DNA from: Desulfobulbaceae bacterium DB1
GTDB lineage: Bacteria > Desulfobacterota > Desulfobulbia > Desulfobulbales > SURF-16
Direction: 5' to 3'
DNA: 64,000 nt
Assembly (NCBI GenBank): GCA_001914235.1
Contig: MQUF01000006.1
Span: forward strand, 329,234-393,233
The notes under the pieces are model-generated. The model saw only the letters and a program-made list of their open reading frames with translations, searched no databases and was not told where the DNA came from. Within the stretch, counting starts at the first letter, position 1, and every line of letters starts with the position of its first letter. Positions 1 to 9,864 of the stretch are shown piece by piece. Both the position numbers and the translations under genes were made by a program.

Positions 1-354
1 TTGAAAAAAGAGGTGTTTCAGGCCATTTTTCTTGACGCATCATTCGGCATTATTGCCTGTGAAATTCTCTTTGAAGGCACACTGTCGGTCAACTCCATTT
101 ATCCCAGGGAATTCATCAAAATGACCCTTGGTCATCATGCCGCTGCGGTAATCATTGCCCACAACCACCCCTCCGGCAGCAGGCAGCCCTCCGCGGCCGA
201 CAAAAAACTCACCCGCAACCTTTTCCTCGCCTGCTCGCTGCTGGATATCCAACTGCTTGATCATCTCATTATCGGTGCCGGCGAAGCGCCGTTCAGTTTT
301 GCCGATCATGGCCTTATGGATGAAATCAAACAGGCATGCAGCAACCTGCTGTAA
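1..354 (+). CDS. radC: RadC-family JAB/MPN domain protein, C-terminal part (cut by window edge)
   Basis: This is the C-terminal JAB/MPN metalloprotease-like domain of a RadC protein. The JAMM-type signature is visible as HNHPSG followed by an Asp eight residues on (HNHPSGSRQPSAAD). Full RadC proteins are about 220-230 residues with an N-terminal helix-hairpin-helix region. Only about 117 residues are visible, so the gene almost certainly begins before the window, and the TTG at base 1 is not a reliable start. RadC was once called a DNA repair protein, but its biochemical role is unsettled. It is followed by hemW with a gap of only a few bases, so the two are probably co-transcribed. Confidence 0.85.
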   Translation: MKKEVFQAIFLDASFGIIACEILFEGTLSVNSIYPREFIKMTLGHHAAAVIIAHNHPSGSRQPSAADKKLTRNLFLACSLLDIQLLDHLIIGAGEAPFSFADHGLMDEIKQACSNLL

Positions 355-359
355 CCCCG

Positions 360-1502
360 ATGGATGAAAACACCGGCATATACCTGCACATCCCCTACTG
401 CAGAAGCAAGTGCCGCTACTGTTCATTCAACTCCCATGCCGGGCGGGAACATGAAATTTCCGCTTATCTCGATGCGCTTCGCCGCCACATCAGCAGCATG
501 GCAGACCATCCCTGGTGCAAACAGAGGATCTTTTCCTCCCTGTATATCGGCGGCGGCACACCGACAATCTGCGAAAGCAACGCGCTTGCCGAGCTTGTTG
601 CCGGTTGCCTGGCCGCCTTTCCCTTTTCCTCAAAACCGGAGATCACGGTAGAATCAAACCCCAACAGCCTGTCGCGCGACACGCTCATCGCGCTCCGGCA
701 ATGCGGGGTGACCCGGTTAAGCATTGGAGTGCAGTCCTTTGATCCGGTTGATCTGACGATATTAGGACGCGTCCATTCAACGGATGACGCCAGCGCGGCC
801 TTTTTTCTGTCCCGCCGGGCAGGATTCGACAACGTCAGCCTGGATCTGATGTTCGGACTGCCGGGGCAGACGGCAAAAAGTTGGCGGCATACCCTGGAGT
901 CGGCGCTCGCCCTGGCGCCCGAGCACTTTTCCCTTTATGAACTCATGGTGGAGCAAGGCACGCCTCTTGCCGGGATGATCCAACGCAAAGAACTGAGCTT
1001 GCCGGCGGAAGACGAAGTGGTGGAAATGGCGCTTGTGACGGACACGCTTCTTGCCGCAGCGGGATTTGAACGTTACGAAATTTCAAATTACGCGAGGCCC
1101 GCCTTTGCCTGCCGCCACAACATCAACTACTGGGAGAACCGATCGTGGCTCGGCCTGGGGGCGGGTGCGGTGGGCTCGCTTTCCGGCATGAAAATTACCA
1201 ACGTGGCGGATCCCGCCCTCTACATCCAGCGGGTTACCAGTGGAGTCGCACCCTATAGCGCCATGGAATGCCTCTGCCGGGAAGCCCTCTTCCGGGAAAC
1301 GGTCATCATGGGTCTACGGATGATCAAAGGAATTTCAATCACCGATCTGGAGCAAAGATTCGGCTTCAGCCCGAAAACCTATTACGGCAAGGAAATGGAT
1401 CGACTGCTTGAAAAAAATCTGCTCGTCATCACAGATGATCATCTCCATCTTTCCCAGCAGGCCCTGCCGGTGGCAAACCAGGTGCTGTCGCGGCTGGTGT
1501 GA
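360..1502 (+). CDS. hemW: Radical SAM heme chaperone HemW
   Basis: HemW is a radical SAM protein related to oxygen-independent coproporphyrinogen oxidase HemN. It binds heme and is thought to deliver it to respiratory enzymes. The cluster motif CRSKCRYC sits near residue 15, preceded by YLHIPY, and IGGGTPT and LSIGVQSFD follow as in the family. The length of about 380 residues fits HemW better than the longer HemN. I chose the ATG at 360 because it lies five bases after the radC stop and gives the usual short lead to the HIPYC motif. An in-frame ATG at 336 would overlap radC. The gene converges with the HDOD gene, with five bases between stops. Confidence 0.9.
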   Translation: MDENTGIYLHIPYCRSKCRYCSFNSHAGREHEISAYLDALRRHISSMADHPWCKQRIFSSLYIGGGTPTICESNALAELVAGCLAAFPFSSKPEITVESNPNSLSRDTLIALRQCGVTRLSIGVQSFDPVDLTILGRVHSTDDASAAFFLSRRAGFDNVSLDLMFGLPGQTAKSWRHTLESALALAPEHFSLYELMVEQGTPLAGMIQRKELSLPAEDEVVEMALVTDTLLAAAGFERYEISNYARPAFACRHNINYWENRSWLGLGAGAVGSLSGMKITNVADPALYIQRVTSGVAPYSAMECLCREALFRETVIMGLRMIKGISITDLEQRFGFSPKTYYGKEMDRLLEKNLLVITDDHLHLSQQALPVANQVLSRLV

Positions 1503-1507
1503 ACGTT

Positions 1508-2350
1508 TTAGGCGGCAAGCTGCATTGCGTCTTCCAGCATGACCTCAAGCTCGGCCAGGACGATTTCCTTGATGCGCAACGCCGATGCCTCGGCCGTGCT
1601 GACCAGGACGATGGAAGGATCCCGGCTCATGCCGATACCGAGCTTCATGCATGCCATATTGGTAAGCCGGACAATCACCAAGGGAATATTTTCCTGGTCA
1701 AAATCCTCCAGGTGATGATCACGGGCCAGATCGCAATAGATTGCCGGCAGATTCCAATTTGTAAGCAGTTTGTATCCCTGCTCGGCATGAAAGGAATTCA
1801 GCAGTTCATAACTGAGCTCATAGGAGATATCAAAAGCTATATCATCGGATTCTTTCATGGTGTCGATAACCCGCAGCAGAAACAGCTTGCCGATGTCATG
1901 AATCAAGCCGCCGATAAAGGCTTCATTGTCCTTTTCATGATAGCTCAACCTGCGCGCCAGCCACTGGGCACCGATGGCGCATCCCACCGAATGCTTCCAC
2001 AGCTCATTTAAAATCCTGTTCAGCTTCTTATCCTTTGCCCGGTATTGCACGCGCTCGGAAGCAAGAAGCGCGAGCTCTCCGACCTGACGGGCTCCCAGCC
2101 GCACAATGGCATCCTTTACCGTGGTAATGGCCGAAAGCCCGCCGAAAAAAGGCGAATTGGCCGATTTCAGCACCTCAGTCACCAATACCTGATCCTGATG
2201 AATCAGCCGGCTCATTTCGCGGATATCATAATCCTCATGCCGGGCCATTTTCAGGATACGCATGGCAACTTCATTAAAAACCGGAAGCTGAAAATTCTCT
2301 TTGGCAACAAACTCGTTTATCTGGTCTATCAGTGACCGGGCATTATTCAT
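1508..2350 (-). CDS. HDOD domain protein
   Basis: A 280-residue stand-alone HDOD protein. HDOD domains are HD-like output domains, usually without hydrolase activity, found in bacterial signalling. The sequence shows the family pattern of an LPVFNEVAMRIL start, a DQVLVTEVLKSANSPFFGG stretch, IGGLIHDIGKLFLL, and RDHH near residue 210. Its start overlaps the stop of the upstream GspE-type ATPase by four bases, so the two are translationally coupled. A second HDOD domain occurs in the hybrid kinase at 58.5 kb. The partner and signal are unknown. Confidence 0.85.
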   Translation of the reverse strand: MNNARSLIDQINEFVAKENFQLPVFNEVAMRILKMARHEDYDIREMSRLIHQDQVLVTEVLKSANSPFFGGLSAITTVKDAIVRLGARQVGELALLASERVQYRAKDKKLNRILNELWKHSVGCAIGAQWLARRLSYHEKDNEAFIGGLIHDIGKLFLLRVIDTMKESDDIAFDISYELSYELLNSFHAEQGYKLLTNWNLPAIYCDLARDHHLEDFDQENIPLVIVRLTNMACMKLGIGMSRDPSIVLVSTAEASALRIKEIVLAELEVMLEDAMQLAA

Positions 2351-4290
2351 TTTTCCACACCTAGCATCCTTTTTATTTCAGCAAGAGGCCTGGGCCTGTC
2401 CAGCCTGGGCAACTGGCGAATCACCTCATCGAAACTGGTCATTCCCCGGCCGGCTTTACAGATACCATCCTCAAGCAACGTTACCAGGCCCGTTGTCTGG
2501 GTGCTGACCTTTCTGATTTCATGAGACGTCTTGCGGGCAATAACGGCATCCTTGACCAATTCCCCGGGAATCAGCAATTCATGCACCGCCACCCTGCCCA
2601 TATAGCCGGTAAAGCGGCATTTCCGGCAACCAATCCCTTTTTTGAAAACCAGGCCGCTTTCCTTTTTCTGGATATATCCCAGCCGGCGCAGCTCATCCGG
2701 CCCCAGCACATGGTCTTCGGCACAGGCATCACAGACTTTTCGCACCAGACGCTGGGCCAGGATGCCGGCCACGGTGGAGGCAATCAAGAAGGCCTCGATC
2801 TGCATGTCAAGCAGGCGCAGAAGTGCGCCGGTGCTGTCTTCGGTGTGAAACGTGGTTAAGACCTTATGCCCGGTCAACGCCGCCTCAATGGCCATTTCCG
2901 CGGAAAAACGGTCCCGGATCTCCCCGATGACAATGACATCAGGATCCTGCCGAACCATGTGCTTCAATGTTTCCTCGAAAGTAAGATTAATCTTGGGATT
3001 GATCGAGCACTGGGAAATCCCTTCGATCACAAACTCCACCGGATCCTCGGCGGTGATGATGCTGCAATTGGGATTATTAAGATGATTGACCGCGCTGTAC
3101 AGGGTGCTCGTTTTCCCGGAGCCGGTGGGACCGGTGACGATAATGACGCCGCTTGGCGCATCAAGCGCCTCTTCCATGAATCGCTGCAGCACCCGCGGCT
3201 CCATGCCCAGTTCATCAATCCCCAGCAGTTCGTTCTGCCGGCCGAGCAGACGCATGACAATCTTCTCGCCATGGATGGTGGCATAAATGGAGACCCGAAG
3301 ATCAATGCGGACATCCTTGTCGTCAAAAAAAATACGGCCGTCCTGGTGCCGGCGCCTTTCGGCGATGTCGGCGCCGGCCATGATTTTGATGCGGCTGGAC
3401 AAAGCAGGGGCCATTTCCAGGGGAAAATCCTTGTAATGCGTCAACACGCCGTCCCGGCGGAAACGAATCTGCAGCTTCGCGGCCATGGGCTCGACATGGA
3501 TGTCGCTGACGTTCTGCTTATGGGCCTCAATCAACATGGCATTAACCGCCAGCACCACCGCATTATCAGTTACTTCAAGCTTCGGCGCTTCTTTTTCCCC
3601 TTTCTGCGCCTTGCTTTCAATGGCGTTCAGCAATTCCAGAATGGATCTCTCCCTGGCAATGCCGATCCGGATCCCATCGCCGAAGATTTTTTTGGCGGCG
3701 TTGACATGATCCTTGTTTAACGGATCACCAAAGGCAATGAGAATGGCGTCGTCCTGATGGTGCAACGGCACAAATCTATTTTCCTGATAAGACTCCATCC
3801 TGCCCCGCTGAAAGATTTTCTGATCTATTTCGGCGACAGCCGGCTCAACAAAAGGAAACCCCAACTGGTAGGAAAGAACCCGGAGCAGATCATTTTCATC
3901 GACCAGGTTCAAATCGACCAGGGCCTGGCCGAATTTCCCCGTTTTGGCGTCCTGCTGACTGGCGAGCACCATGGCCAGCTCCGCCTCGCTGATGTACCCC
4001 AGCTCAACCAGCAGGGATCCCAAGGGAAGCGACACCGGCCCTGACCGCAAAACGTCCTGCACCTGTTCCTTGGTGACATACTGCAGCTCTTCCAGGACGC
4101 TGAGCAAACTCCGCTGGGTGCTGAGTTTGGCATGAACACGCTCGGCATAATGAAATTGCTCTTCCGTCAGGATGCCGGCCTTGATAAGCAATTTGGCGAT
4201 TTCGTTCTTTTTCTCAACGGCAAACGTTTTCCGCCTGCTCCCACCATCCGCCTGCTGCTCTTTTTCCAGCTCAACCCGCACCTTAGCCAT
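2347..4290 (-). CDS. GspE/PilB-type secretion or pilus ATPase with MshEN domain
   Basis: A hexameric traffic ATPase of the GspE/PilB/MshE family. The N-terminal third carries MshEN-like repeats (LGSLLVELGYISEAELAMVL, then a second LGF region), a module that in MshE binds cyclic di-GMP. The C-terminal half has Walker A GPTGSGKT, an Asp box, Walker B VIVIGEIRD and a His box (GHKVLTTFHTEDS). A tetracysteine zinc site is visible (CDAC and CRKC). I prefer the ATG at 4290, which has an AAGGTGG upstream, over a GTG at 4299. No pilin, PilC or secretin gene is nearby, so the machine it powers is not visible here. It is coupled to the HDOD gene downstream. Confidence 0.88.
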   Translation of the reverse strand: MAKVRVELEKEQQADGGSRRKTFAVEKKNEIAKLLIKAGILTEEQFHYAERVHAKLSTQRSLLSVLEELQYVTKEQVQDVLRSGPVSLPLGSLLVELGYISEAELAMVLASQQDAKTGKFGQALVDLNLVDENDLLRVLSYQLGFPFVEPAVAEIDQKIFQRGRMESYQENRFVPLHHQDDAILIAFGDPLNKDHVNAAKKIFGDGIRIGIARERSILELLNAIESKAQKGEKEAPKLEVTDNAVVLAVNAMLIEAHKQNVSDIHVEPMAAKLQIRFRRDGVLTHYKDFPLEMAPALSSRIKIMAGADIAERRRHQDGRIFFDDKDVRIDLRVSIYATIHGEKIVMRLLGRQNELLGIDELGMEPRVLQRFMEEALDAPSGVIIVTGPTGSGKTSTLYSAVNHLNNPNCSIITAEDPVEFVIEGISQCSINPKINLTFEETLKHMVRQDPDVIVIGEIRDRFSAEMAIEAALTGHKVLTTFHTEDSTGALLRLLDMQIEAFLIASTVAGILAQRLVRKVCDACAEDHVLGPDELRRLGYIQKKESGLVFKKGIGCRKCRFTGYMGRVAVHELLIPGELVKDAVIARKTSHEIRKVSTQTTGLVTLLEDGICKAGRGMTSFDEVIRQLPRLDRPRPLAEIKRMLGVEK

Positions 4291-4357
4291 CCACGCCACC
4301 TTTGCATGTCAAACCGCATCCAATCATTGAAATACCCTCACCCTGTTCTCATGGGCA

Positions 4358-7300
4358 TCAAATAGGCAGAATGTGAACTTCGACCTGAATTTCATGCCGC
4401 CCCTGCAGAAAAAGGCCTTTTCTGCCGTCGATGCCGACCGGGTCACCGAATCGAACGGTTTTGCCGCCGATATCACAGCGCTCTTCCGCTTCATAAACCT
4501 GCAGGGCACGGCATCCCACCACGCAGGTTTTCTCAAGCCGCAAGGCAACAACCGAGGCATGGGACGTCTGTCCGCCACGGGCGGTGAGCAGTCCGTCCGC
4601 CATGGAAATTTCCTTAATATCCTCAGGCACCGTGTCCTGCCGGATCAAAATGAGCGGCGTGCCGGGATTCTGTTCCCGCATCTGCCGAATATTGTCCTCG
4701 TTGAAAACGGCAAGGCCGGATATGGCGCTGCCGCTCACCCCGATTCCCTTCCCCAGAATATCCTTGCTGAGCAGATGTTCATCCTTGAACACCATGAACC
4801 GTTCTTTCTTTTTAATGGTGATCATATCGCGCGTCTGCAGGATATACAGATCCGATTCCCGTGGGCCTTCAAAGGTGAATTCCATTTCCTGGGGATTCCA
4901 CTGCTTTTCATAAACCAGGTCCCGGGCAATGGACAGCAGCCGTTGATAGACCTCGGGTGACCGCATTTCCAGGGAAAACTCCACCGGTCTCCCATCAATT
5001 TCCGCCTGTTCAACCGAAATGGGAAATGTGGTGACAAGTCCGCTGACAATATCTTCCCCCTGGTCGCCGGGGGCATAGTCGCCCCACAAAGCCACCCGGC
5101 GCACCTTGCGATAGGGATGGGCGGTAAAGACAACCCCGCTGCCGGACTGGGGGCCAAGATTGCCGTAAACCATGGCCTGGACAATGGCCGCCGTGCCCCA
5201 CGCATCCGATATGCCCATCAGGTTACGGTATCCCCTTGTTTTCGGGGCGTCCCAGGAGCCAAGCACCATTTCGATCGCCCCCACCAGCTGCAGCCACGGA
5301 TCATCGGGGATCATAATGCCGAGATCTTTCAGTTTCTGCTGGTAATTGAGGGCAAGCTCCCGCATCTGGTCGGGGCTGAACTGGCTCTTCACCGTCACCC
5401 TGTGCCTGGCCTTGGCTTCATTCATCAAGGCCTGAAAGGTGTCGCGGCCGATTCCCTTGGTCATCCCCCAGGACTGAAGGAAACGGCGATAGTTGTCCCA
5501 AGCCAGATATTTCTTGCCCGGCACTGCCGAGACACCTTGGATAATCTCGCTGTTTAACCCGACATTATGAATGGTGGCCATCATGCCCGGCATGGAGATG
5601 GATGCCCCGCTGCGCACCGAAACCAGCAATGGATTATCCGGATCCCCGTATTTGGCGCCGGTCTTTTCCTCCACCTTGTTCAGCGCGTAACGCATCTGCT
5701 TCATGAACTCGTTGCGCGCCATGTAAAAGCTGTTCACCACCGGCCAGCAGCGAAAAATTTCCGTGGTAATAATAAAGCCCGGCGGCACCGGTTTGTTGTC
5801 AATGGCGAGCAGGCTGAGATTGAATCCCTTGTTGCCGAGCAGAATCAGGTTTTTGGCATGGGCGCTCTTGCGGTTAAACTCATGAATGGCCTTTTCGGGA
5901 TTATAGGTCATCAGCAGATCAAGCTGCCGCTCATCAAGCAGCTCGCGCTGCCGTTCCAGAACCTGATAAATTCTGGTAATAAAATTATCCAGATGCTGCA
6001 GCCCAAAGGTGCCGGCGATGAGATCCCGCATGAAGGCCTCGGAAAGACGATGGATCGTCTCGCCGTTACAGCGACCGGAGACGCTCGTTTCGTCATCCTC
6101 CCAGAGATTACGGTATTTGGCCAGCAGGTTGACTGCGCCGATCTGGGGAATGATGATGGAGAGGTTATTCTGGTGGATATTGGTGTAATAGGCATAAATA
6201 ACGTCTTTTACCCCTTCCGACAACCCTCGGAAGATATCGATATACTGGGTATAGGAAAAACGTTTTATGCCCAGGGAATTGGACAGCAGGGCAACATAGG
6301 TCTCCAGGCGGCGGCTGGTGATGCCGTCAATCCGCAGGGCCCGCAGATAAAGGCGCAGATACTTGACAATCCGAATAAAGGTTGCCCGGGTGACAAAGGA
6401 AAGATTCAGGGTTGAAGGCAGCCGTTCCAAGTAGATATTGGCCAGATTTTCCAACCGGAAGGTGAGTCCCAGGGCGTCAAACTTCTTTTCGCTGTATCGG
6501 CCGTACACCGATGGGATATCGACCGCAATATGCCGTTTATGATAAATATCCTCCCGCGCCTCAAAGATCTTTGGGCTTAAAATGATATCTTTCAGCTGTT
6601 CAAGATGATCGAGCAGCGCGGTCAGACACTGCACGGTGTCGCAGATTTCAAGATCGGCGAGCAACTGCTCCATCTCCGGGAACCCGCCGCTTGCCGCCTG
6701 TTCCAGCTGGCGGCGCAGCTCCTGAAAGCCCAGGTTATACTTGAGATCAAGCAGCCGGTACATGTCAACCAGCAATTCAAAGCGCCGCAGTTCATGGACA
6801 CTGACATCCTTCTGTTGCGCAAGAAAGTGGGCGATCTGCTCCTCATCCCACTGCAACAGATCGCTTTCCTTGGTAAAATGGTCCACGGCAAAGAGGCGGG
6901 TGGTGAGGATATGCAGCTCATCGACAAAGGGCCCGCTTGTTTCCACCTGATTTAATACCTCAGCCGGCAAAAAATCCCGCAAGACATTCTTGTCCAGGGT
7001 GTGCCAGAAACAGATGATGGCCTTGATAAAGCCGACAATCAGGTTGGAGCTCTCCACATGACTCTGCTTGCGGAGAAAGTGTATGAGCAGATCCTTGCGC
7101 TTGTGGATTTCATCAAGCTCGGTGGAGACGTCGCGCAGATGACCTTCCGCCCCGATTTCATTAAAGAAAACCGGCATAAGTTTGGTGAACTGCTTGACGA
7201 GATTATACACCGGCGCAATGGGATGATTGAGCAGATGGCTGATGTCCCGCTGGAACAGGTCCGTATCCTTGACACAGGTCCCGGAAAGCTTGAGGTTAAT

Positions 7301-8623
7301 GATGAGCGCCGAAAAAAGAGTGGAACACCATTTCGGTTCCTGCATGATCAGATTGAGCCAGACCCGGATATTGGCCAGATGGGCCGGGTTGGTGATGGGC
7401 TGCCAATCCTGGTCGACGCCGACAACATTGGCGTACTGGAAGCCAAAACGCACCGTCTCCCAAAGGAAGGTCTCCACCAGACGGCTGTTTTCCCGCTGAA
7501 AAACCTCGGTCCCCAAAACCTGGATACACTGCAGTGCGGTATGGGGGTAGCGTCTGACATTTTCCTTTAACAGCTGAACCGCGGTGAGCAGAAACGACTC
7601 GATTTCCTCAAAAGTCTGCTTGCGAATGAGCAGCACCAGGCTGCGGTTGATCTCCCGCAGACTCTCCTCGTGGATCAGATACAGCCCGGAGGTTCGCATG
7701 ATCCGGAAGAGGAAAATGAGTTTTCTGTTTTGGGCAAAACGGTCATCTTCCCGCCTTGCCTCGCCTTCCCGGCTGACAACCAGTTTTTCAGGAATCTCCC
7801 GGTAAAGGCGCACCAAGTCCATGTGGGCCGGCAGTGCCAGCATGGCCTGCAGGCTTTCCAGGTCATTATTGACCGGAATCGCCTCAAGCTTTTCCAGGTA
7901 GAGCCGGATCTGATCGTGGGAGATGGCATTAAAAAGCTTGCCCGCGTCCCAGTTGTCACACATGTCGCTGCACTGGGCCAGAAACCAGGGCAAAGGATCG
8001 TCAACCTCGAGCCAGTACCGGTAATTAAGCTGCAGCACCCTTTTGAACAACCGGACTGCCGGCTCGATGAGAAATGTCGCCTCCTTTTTCCTGTACTCAA
8101 CCAGGGAAACGGCGATTTTTTTCATGGGGTGCTGGCCCTGCACCATGAGCATGATGATCTGACCGTCAAGTGCGTGCAGCTTGGAGAAAAGCTCCGCCAG
8201 CACCACTTCATATTCCTTTAATTCGGCCTTGCCGCAGTTGATGATGCGGTCGACATAGGCCAGCAGCGACTCCATGCAGAGACTCAGCAGGGTTTTGTTC
8301 TTGCGGGTTTCGTCCAGCACCTGCAGGAAAATGTCGGAAAAAAGACGGAATGACTCAGGGCCTTTTGTCGTGCCGCAAAAAAGGCTGACATTTTTCAACA
8401 CAAAGGTGCGCAGTCTGGGAACGATCAGATTCCAATTGCGATAGGGATGATGCACCTCATACAGCAATTCATAGAGGTTATTGTGAATTCCCTTATAATC
8501 ACGAATCAGGTCAAGCAAGACCGCGCGATGCGGATCAATAATGACATCGGCAACCGCGGTTTCCTGGAGATTTGCCTTTAAGGCGCTGGAGGTTTCATGG
8601 AGACGTTTTTCAGATTGATTCAT
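4358..8623 (-). CDS. PPDK-like dikinase: large N-terminal region, ATP-grasp domain and swivel His domain, no PEP/pyruvate barrel
   Basis: A 1421-residue protein. Roughly the first 920 residues are helical and match no family I recognise. A pyruvate phosphate dikinase/PEP synthase N-terminal ATP-binding domain follows (LLGNKGFNLSLL, VSVRSGASISMPGMM, GNLGPQSGSGVVFTAHP), and then a phosphohistidine swivel domain with TARGGQTSHASVVA, where the catalytic His is residue 1355. The protein ends about 66 residues later, so the roughly 400-residue PEP/pyruvate TIM barrel of PPDK is missing. It probably phosphorylates its own His from ATP and passes phosphate to an unknown acceptor. The start is ATG 8623: a GTG at 8671 lies inside a terminator hairpin. 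It lies downstream of gap and glgA on the same strand. Confidence 0.85.
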   Translation of the reverse strand: MNQSEKRLHETSSALKANLQETAVADVIIDPHRAVLLDLIRDYKGIHNNLYELLYEVHHPYRNWNLIVPRLRTFVLKNVSLFCGTTKGPESFRLFSDIFLQVLDETRKNKTLLSLCMESLLAYVDRIINCGKAELKEYEVVLAELFSKLHALDGQIIMLMVQGQHPMKKIAVSLVEYRKKEATFLIEPAVRLFKRVLQLNYRYWLEVDDPLPWFLAQCSDMCDNWDAGKLFNAISHDQIRLYLEKLEAIPVNNDLESLQAMLALPAHMDLVRLYREIPEKLVVSREGEARREDDRFAQNRKLIFLFRIMRTSGLYLIHEESLREINRSLVLLIRKQTFEEIESFLLTAVQLLKENVRRYPHTALQCIQVLGTEVFQRENSRLVETFLWETVRFGFQYANVVGVDQDWQPITNPAHLANIRVWLNLIMQEPKWCSTLFSALIINLKLSGTCVKDTDLFQRDISHLLNHPIAPVYNLVKQFTKLMPVFFNEIGAEGHLRDVSTELDEIHKRKDLLIHFLRKQSHVESSNLIVGFIKAIICFWHTLDKNVLRDFLPAEVLNQVETSGPFVDELHILTTRLFAVDHFTKESDLLQWDEEQIAHFLAQQKDVSVHELRRFELLVDMYRLLDLKYNLGFQELRRQLEQAASGGFPEMEQLLADLEICDTVQCLTALLDHLEQLKDIILSPKIFEAREDIYHKRHIAVDIPSVYGRYSEKKFDALGLTFRLENLANIYLERLPSTLNLSFVTRATFIRIVKYLRLYLRALRIDGITSRRLETYVALLSNSLGIKRFSYTQYIDIFRGLSEGVKDVIYAYYTNIHQNNLSIIIPQIGAVNLLAKYRNLWEDDETSVSGRCNGETIHRLSEAFMRDLIAGTFGLQHLDNFITRIYQVLERQRELLDERQLDLLMTYNPEKAIHEFNRKSAHAKNLILLGNKGFNLSLLAIDNKPVPPGFIITTEIFRCWPVVNSFYMARNEFMKQMRYALNKVEEKTGAKYGDPDNPLLVSVRSGASISMPGMMATIHNVGLNSEIIQGVSAVPGKKYLAWDNYRRFLQSWGMTKGIGRDTFQALMNEAKARHRVTVKSQFSPDQMRELALNYQQKLKDLGIMIPDDPWLQLVGAIEMVLGSWDAPKTRGYRNLMGISDAWGTAAIVQAMVYGNLGPQSGSGVVFTAHPYRKVRRVALWGDYAPGDQGEDIVSGLVTTFPISVEQAEIDGRPVEFSLEMRSPEVYQRLLSIARDLVYEKQWNPQEMEFTFEGPRESDLYILQTRDMITIKKKERFMVFKDEHLLSKDILGKGIGVSGSAISGLAVFNEDNIRQMREQNPGTPLILIRQDTVPEDIKEISMADGLLTARGGQTSHASVVALRLEKTCVVGCRALQVYEAEERCDIGGKTVRFGDPVGIDGRKGLFLQGRHEIQVEVHILPI

Positions 8624-8655
8624 AGATGAAAAAAAATATCCGGTCACCGCAAAAG

Positions 8656-8711
8656 GGCCCACGGAACTCACTGGAAAACAAATTCAATTCGCCAGTGACC
8701 GCCGTGGGCTC
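8656..8711 (-). terminator. Rho-independent terminator after gap
   Basis: Read on the minus strand, the arms GCCCACGG and TCACTGG pair with CCAGTGA and CCGTGGGC around a 17-base loop, with a three-base internal bulge, and CCCTTTT follows. It lies between the gap stop and the dikinase start, so it should end or attenuate gap transcripts. It also covers an upstream in-frame GTG, which argues for the later ATG as the dikinase start. Confidence 0.7.
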
Positions 8712-8753
8712 CTTGGTTGCTTTATTGATTTTTGTGCCGTAAACGAACCAGGT

Positions 8754-9758
8754 TTAGATGGTTTTCTGGCTTTCCATCAGCAAAATGAGATCCAGCACCC
8801 GGTTCGAATAGCCCCATTCATTGTCATACCAGCTGAGCACCTTGACCATGTTGCCGATCACCTTGGTGGACATGGCATCGACCACCGAGGAATGGGGATT
8901 GCCCTGATAATCAATGGAAACAAGGGGCTCCTCCGAATAGCCGAGAAAGCGATTGGCGCTGTTTTTCAACGCCTCGTTCACCTCGGACACCGAAGTCTCC
9001 TTTTCCACCTCCATGACCGCATCAACCAGCGAGACATTGGGAGTGGGAACGCGAACCGCCAGTCCGTCGAACTTTCCTTTTAATTCCGGAATAACCAGCG
9101 ATACCGCGGCCGCGGCCCCGGTTTTGGTGGGAATCATCGACAGGGCTGCCGCGCGCGCCCGGCGCAGATCGCTATGGGGGAAATCAAGAATCCGCTGGTC
9201 GTTGGTGTAGGCATGGACCGTTGTCATCAATCCTTTCCTGATGCCGAAATGATCCATGATCACCTTGGCAAAAGGGGCCAGACAGTTGGTCGTGCAGGAG
9301 GCATTGGAAACGATATGGTCCTGGGCCGGATCATACTCATGCTCATTGACGCCCATGACTATTGTTTTTACCCCTCCCTTGGCCGGCGCCGAAATTACCA
9401 CCTTTTTGGCCCCGGCATCGATGTGGGCGCCGGCTTTTTCCGCGCTGGTAAAAAGTCCCGTTGATTCAACCACATAATCCACCCCCAGATCCCCCCAGGG
9501 GATATCGGCCGGATTCCGGTGATTAAAAATCGCCACTTCTCTGTTGCCGACCTTCAGCCCTTTGTCCGACTGCCGGACCTCCTGGTCGTAAACGCCCATC
9601 ACCGAATCATATTTCAACAGATGGGCCAGGGTTTGATGATCGGTGAGATCATTGATGGCCACTATCTCAATATCTTTAAACAATGGATCTTTGCCCTGCG
9701 CCCTGAAAATATTTCTGCCGATTCGTCCAAATCCGTTGATCCCGATTCTCACCGCCAT
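8754..9758 (-). CDS. gap: Glyceraldehyde-3-phosphate dehydrogenase, type I
   Basis: Glycolytic/gluconeogenic enzyme converting glyceraldehyde 3-phosphate to 1,3-bisphosphoglycerate with NAD(P). The Rossmann start [10 protein letters not shown], the catalytic-cysteine motif [12 protein letters not shown] near residue 152 and the C-terminal WYDNEWGYS are all intact. The 334-residue length is normal. The start has a strong Shine-Dalgarno (CAGGAGGAGG) about eight bases upstream. It is preceded by a 53-bp palindromic repeat (9781-9833) and followed by a terminator hairpin. It is co-oriented with glgA and the dikinase-like gene, which may make this a carbon-storage and glycolysis neighbourhood. Confidence 0.96.
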   Translation of the reverse strand: MAVRIGINGFGRIGRNIFRAQGKDPLFKDIEIVAINDLTDHQTLAHLLKYDSVMGVYDQEVRQSDKGLKVGNREVAIFNHRNPADIPWGDLGVDYVVESTGLFTSAEKAGAHIDAGAKKVVISAPAKGGVKTIVMGVNEHEYDPAQDHIVSNASCTTNCLAPFAKVIMDHFGIRKGLMTTVHAYTNDQRILDFPHSDLRRARAAALSMIPTKTGAAAAVSLVIPELKGKFDGLAVRVPTPNVSLVDAVMEVEKETSVSEVNEALKNSANRFLGYSEEPLVSIDYQGNPHSSVVDAMSTKVIGNMVKVLSWYDNEWGYSNRVLDLILLMESQKTI

Positions 9759-9780
9759 GCCGACCTCCTCCTGAAAGATT

Positions 9781-9833
9781 AGGAGCCGTTACGAAATAAC
9801 CTCTTCATTATCGGTCATTTCGTTATGGCTCCT
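9781..9833. repeat. 53-bp palindromic repeat, copy A
   Basis: A near-perfect inverted repeat: the left arm starts AGGAGCCGTTACGAAATAAC and the right arm ends TTTCGTTATGGCTCCT. The 21-base arms match at 18 positions around an 11-base loop. The element has the same length as copy C (16913-16965) and the same core as copy B (18337-18388). It sits just upstream of the gap ribosome-binding site, so its RNA hairpin would be in the gap leader. Confidence 0.75.
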
Positions 9834-9864
9834 TATGCCGTTCTCTGATCCCAGAACGACGATA

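Noticed and set aside
1-354. radC as a truncated pseudogene
   Set aside because: The missing N terminus is explained by the window edge; the visible domain is intact with no frameshift.
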